From NCBI RefSeq assembly GCF_030936135.1, contig NC_082595.1, forward strand, positions 11,694,430 through 11,758,429: a DNA stretch of 64,000 nucleotides, read 5' to 3'. The notes under the pieces are model-generated. The model made no database searches, had not been told where the DNA came from, and saw nothing but the letters and a program-made list of their open reading frames with translations. Within the stretch, counting starts at the first letter, position 1, and every line of letters starts with the position of its first letter. Shown one piece after another: positions 63,301-64,000 of the stretch. A program made the translations under genes and the position numbers. The stretch comes from Gavia stellata (taxonomy: Eukaryota; Chordata; Aves; Gaviiformes; Gaviidae).

Positions 63301-63854
63301 TTATGATAATTTCTGGCTAGATTACTTTTTATTCTTCTGTGAATGTTTGTAAGATTGGCTTTCAATATGTTCTTCTGTTTTGATTATTGGTGTAACTGTT
63401 TTGGATAAAAATTCATATATTTTGTAAACTTCATGGTGCAGCGTGAAACCCTTGTTAGCTGTGTCTGTTAATTACAGCAAATTTCAATGTACTTTGGTAT
63501 AGGCTCGAATGCTAATAACGGAAGAAAATCTCATGACCACTATCATCAAAACTTTTATGGACCACTTAAGGCACCGTGACATCCAAGGCAGGTTTCAGTT
63601 TGAACGTTACACTGCTCTGCAGGCTTTCAAATTCAGGCGTGTTCAGAGCCTTATTTTGGATCTCAAGTAAGTATATTAACTATGTGCTCATTTGATTAAT
63701 TGAGGAGGGAAAAAATACATAAAATTAACACTTGTATCTTTCTAATGTGCCCAGGTATGTGTTGATAAGTAAGCCAACTGAGTGGTCAGATGACTTGAGG
63801 CACAAGTTCCTAGAGGGTTTTGATGCCTTCTTAGAATTACTCAAATGTATGCAG
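39231..63854 (+). CDS. UBR2: UBR2, E3 ubiquitin-protein ligase, N-terminal 514 residues in 13 exons (gene-level entry; 3' part outside window)
   Basis: UBR2 is a RING-type E3 ligase that recognises proteins with destabilising N-terminal residues and, with an E2 enzyme, marks them for the proteasome. The coding joins are 39231-39308, 43659-43918, 46764-46842, 48435-48548, 51378-51505, 52514-52652, 54319-54381, 55631-55751, 58412-58519, 60172-60260, then 60935-61033 or 61108-61206, then 63503-63666 and 63755-63854. Every join is GT/AG and keeps the frame. The order seen is an N-terminal helical lead, the UBR box (about 97-166), a ClpS-like domain (about 224-287), and a helical region to residue 514. 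The mammalian protein is about 1,755 residues, so the RING and C-terminal UBR-autoinhibitory domains lie beyond the right edge. The match to UBR2 rather than UBR1 rests on near-identity to remembered human UBR2 along the whole read. The ATG was chosen because it starts the UBR2-like MAAD peptide in a CpG island and overlaps a YY1 site. Confidence 0.95.
39309..43658 (+). other. UBR2: UBR2 intron 1
   Basis: This 4,350-nt intron has a GC-rich first few hundred bases (tail of the CpG island, including a G-run near 39450) and an AT-rich remainder. It holds an imperfect two-copy 23-bp repeat at 41656-41701. I see no further exon. Confidence 0.85.
41656..41701. repeat. 23-bp tandem duplication in UBR2 intron 1
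   Basis: Two adjacent 23-bp copies (GCTCAGTTRTACGTATAGAA plus CTG) start at 41656 and 41679 and differ at one base. Confidence 0.9.
43659..43918 (+). CDS. UBR2: UBR2 coding exon 2 (residues 27-113, start of the UBR box)
   Basis: This 260-nt exon starts with [16 protein letters not shown] after a pyrimidine-rich tract and AG at 43657-43658. It includes the segment [14 protein letters not shown] and ends inside the UBR box at TYSC, with the donor GTAGTT at 43919. It supplies zinc ligands C99 and C112. The last codon is split (AG|A, Arg113). The preceding intron is 4,350 nt. Confidence 0.95.
45151..45240 (-). mobile_element. Decayed CR1 3'-end fragment in UBR2 intron 2
   Basis: The + strand reads AATCATAATATCATTCAGGT, then TAGAAAGGATGTCTTG and later CTTCTGCTCAAGTCAGAGCC. 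This is the pattern of the reverse complement of a CR1 3' end (tail, then the conserved TTGGAAAGGACCTC-like and CTGCTCAA-like blocks), with many substitutions. The element therefore points leftward, opposite to UBR2. Confidence 0.65.
46764..46842 (+). CDS. UBR2: UBR2 coding exon 3 (residues 113-139, UBR box core)
   Basis: The exon follows TTTTCAG and encodes [20 protein letters not shown] and the rest of the segment to HRYR. It carries UBR-box zinc ligands C115, C124, C127, H133 and H136, and D118, one of the acidic residues known in UBR boxes to bind the basic N-terminal residue of type 1 substrates. The donor is GTTAGT at 46843, phase 0. Confidence 0.95.
48435..48548 (+). CDS. UBR2: UBR2 coding exon 4 (residues 140-177, end of the UBR box)
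   Basis: This 114-nt phase 0-0 exon encodes [20 protein letters not shown], then GPYCQKH and an acidic linker (ETAEEE). The GFCDCGD motif carries C149, C151 and substrate-binding acids D150 and D153. C163 and H166 complete the zinc sites, so the substrate pocket appears intact. The donor is GTAATA at 48549. Confidence 0.95.
51378..51505 (+). CDS. UBR2: UBR2 coding exon 5 (residues 178-220)
   Basis: The exon follows CTTCCAG and encodes [20 protein letters not shown] and on to NELPGLEM, with a split last codon (AT|T, Ile220). It links the UBR box to the ClpS-like domain. Compared with human UBR2 as I recall it, the bird version is one residue shorter near ELPGLEM (human ELPADLEM). The donor is GTAAGT at 51506. 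Confidence 0.93.
52514..52652 (+). CDS. UBR2: UBR2 coding exon 6 (residues 220-266, ClpS-like domain)
   Basis: The exon encodes [20 protein letters not shown] and continues to [11 protein letters not shown]. The [12 protein letters not shown] stretch corresponds to the N-recognin segment related to bacterial ClpS, which binds bulky hydrophobic (type 2) N-terminal residues. The acceptor (CTTTGAAG) has a short, weak pyrimidine tract. The donor is a consensus GTAAGT at 52653, phase 0. Confidence 0.93.
54319..54381 (+). CDS. UBR2: UBR2 coding exon 7 (residues 267-287)
   Basis: This small 63-nt phase 0-0 exon encodes [20 protein letters not shown] plus a final Val and ends the ClpS-like domain. 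The acceptor is TTTAAAG and the donor is GTAAGT at 54382. Skipping it would stay in frame but remove the end of the domain. Confidence 0.93.
55631..55751 (+). CDS. UBR2: UBR2 coding exon 8 (residues 288-328)
   Basis: The exon follows TATTTTTCAG and encodes [20 protein letters not shown] and on to [11 protein letters not shown]. It ends in a split codon (G|AT, Asp328) at the donor GTGGGC at 55752. It belongs to the helical scaffold after the ClpS-like domain. Confidence 0.94.
58412..58519 (+). CDS. UBR2: UBR2 coding exon 9 (residues 328-364)
   Basis: The exon encodes [20 protein letters not shown] and on to [10 protein letters not shown], with the next codon split (G|GA, Gly364). The acceptor is TTCATTAAG and the donor is GTGAGT at 58520. 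The preceding intron is 2,660 nt. Confidence 0.94.
60172..60260 (+). CDS. UBR2: UBR2 coding exon 10 (residues 364-393)
   Basis: The exon follows TTTCTTGACAG and encodes [20 protein letters not shown] and on to LFAIRFAR. It ends in phase 0 at a consensus GTAAGT donor at 60261. It splices to either exon 11a or exon 11b. Confidence 0.94.
60935..61033 (+). CDS. UBR2: UBR2 alternative exon 11a (residues 394-426, version a)
   Basis: This 99-nt phase 0-0 exon encodes a 33-residue block that begins [20 protein letters not shown] and ends LFTVPTL. The acceptor is TTGTTTAG and the donor is CTG|GTGAGT at 61034. It matches the block I recall in the main human UBR2 isoform ([10 protein letters not shown]). 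It shares 20 of 33 residues with exon 11b, which starts 74 nt downstream, so the two arose by exon duplication and are expected to be used as alternatives. Confidence 0.93.
61108..61206 (+). CDS. UBR2: UBR2 alternative exon 11b (residues 394-426, version b)
   Basis: This 99-nt phase 0-0 exon encodes a 33-residue block that begins [20 protein letters not shown] and ends IFTVPSL. The acceptor is CTTCTTAATAG and the donor is CTT|GTAAGT at 61207. The reading frame, both splice sites and the fixed positions (NY, LQ, D, M, DDH, R, LS, Q, FTVP, L) are intact, so this is a working alternative exon and not a decayed duplicate. Including both exons would also stay in frame (+33 residues), so exclusion must come from splicing and not from a frameshift. 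Confidence 0.9.
63503..63666 (+). CDS. UBR2: UBR2 coding exon 12 (residues 427-481)
   Basis: The exon encodes [20 protein letters not shown], then [20 protein letters not shown] and on to LILDL, with a split last codon (AA|G, Lys481). The acceptor is TTTGGTATAG and the donor is GTAAGT at 63667. It is common to both alternative forms. The following intron is only 88 nt. Confidence 0.95.
63755..63854 (+). CDS. UBR2: UBR2 coding exon 13 (residues 481-514), last exon in the window
   Basis: The exon follows ATGTGCCCAG and encodes [20 protein letters not shown] and on to LELLKCMQ. The donor is CAG|GTATGT at 63855, phase 0. The gene continues to the right, and the last 146 bases of the window are the start of intron 13. 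Confidence 0.94.
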
Positions 63855-64000
63855 GTATGTAAATCTGTGAATTACAAAATTTGCACTGTGTTATAGCAGA
63901 AAGTTTGCTATAATAATATAAAAATCGAGGAAATTTAATGTACTCTCCATTTTGTAACTTCAGTGCAGTATAACTTTTGGAGTCGTTATGTTTTCCTGAA

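Noticed and set aside
1..64000. tRNA, rRNA, CRISPR, phage or bacterial-type system
   Set aside because: No cloverleaf with tRNA A/B boxes, no rRNA similarity, no spaced direct repeats and no compact operon-like coding were seen. The DNA is vertebrate throughout.

Overview
The window is vertebrate nuclear DNA and almost certainly avian. It contains split genes with GT/AG introns, CpG-island promoters, low repeat content, and a recognisable 3' piece of a CR1 non-LTR retrotransposon, the dominant avian LINE. The species cannot be fixed from the sequence alone. There are no bacterial genes, CRISPR arrays, rRNAs or tRNAs.

The one gene that can be read as protein is UBR2, an E3 ubiquitin ligase of the Arg/N-degron pathway. 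It lies on the + strand from about 39.2 kb to the right edge. A CpG-island promoter (about 38.74-39.5 kb) with a ZNF143-type site, an ETS-type site and a YY1-type site over the start codon leads into exon 1 (ATG at 39231). Thirteen coding exons follow, two of them alternatives, giving the first 514 residues before the gene leaves the window. All exons join in frame with good GT/AG sites. They encode the complete UBR-box zinc domain, the ClpS-like domain and the start of the helical scaffold. The most interesting structure is a pair of 99-nt exons (60935-61033 and 61108-61206). They encode alternative versions of the same 33-residue block and are separated by an intron of only 74 nt, which is the layout expected of mutually exclusive exons.

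A second CpG island, very GC-rich, lies at about 19.9-22.1 kb. It contains several splice-donor matches on the - strand, the best being GAG|GTAAGTG ending at 21030. It looks like the promoter and non-coding first exon(s) of a gene running leftward. In vertebrates the neighbour divergent from UBR2 is TRERF1, so 1-21 kb is probably TRERF1 5' intron. No TRERF1 coding exon was found, so this identification rests on synteny and not on protein sequence.

Between the islands (about 22.1-38.7 kb) the DNA is intergenic. It holds a 5'-truncated, frameshifted CR1 copy (about 32.88-33.94 kb), an old MIR-type SINE remnant (about 27.13-27.25 kb), an AT-rich hairpin (26.87-26.94 kb) and a 45-bp tandem duplication (28.71-28.80 kb). 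A second, decayed CR1 3' end lies in UBR2 intron 2. The remaining open frames are short, or are long only because GC-rich DNA lacks stop codons, and I do not call them genes.
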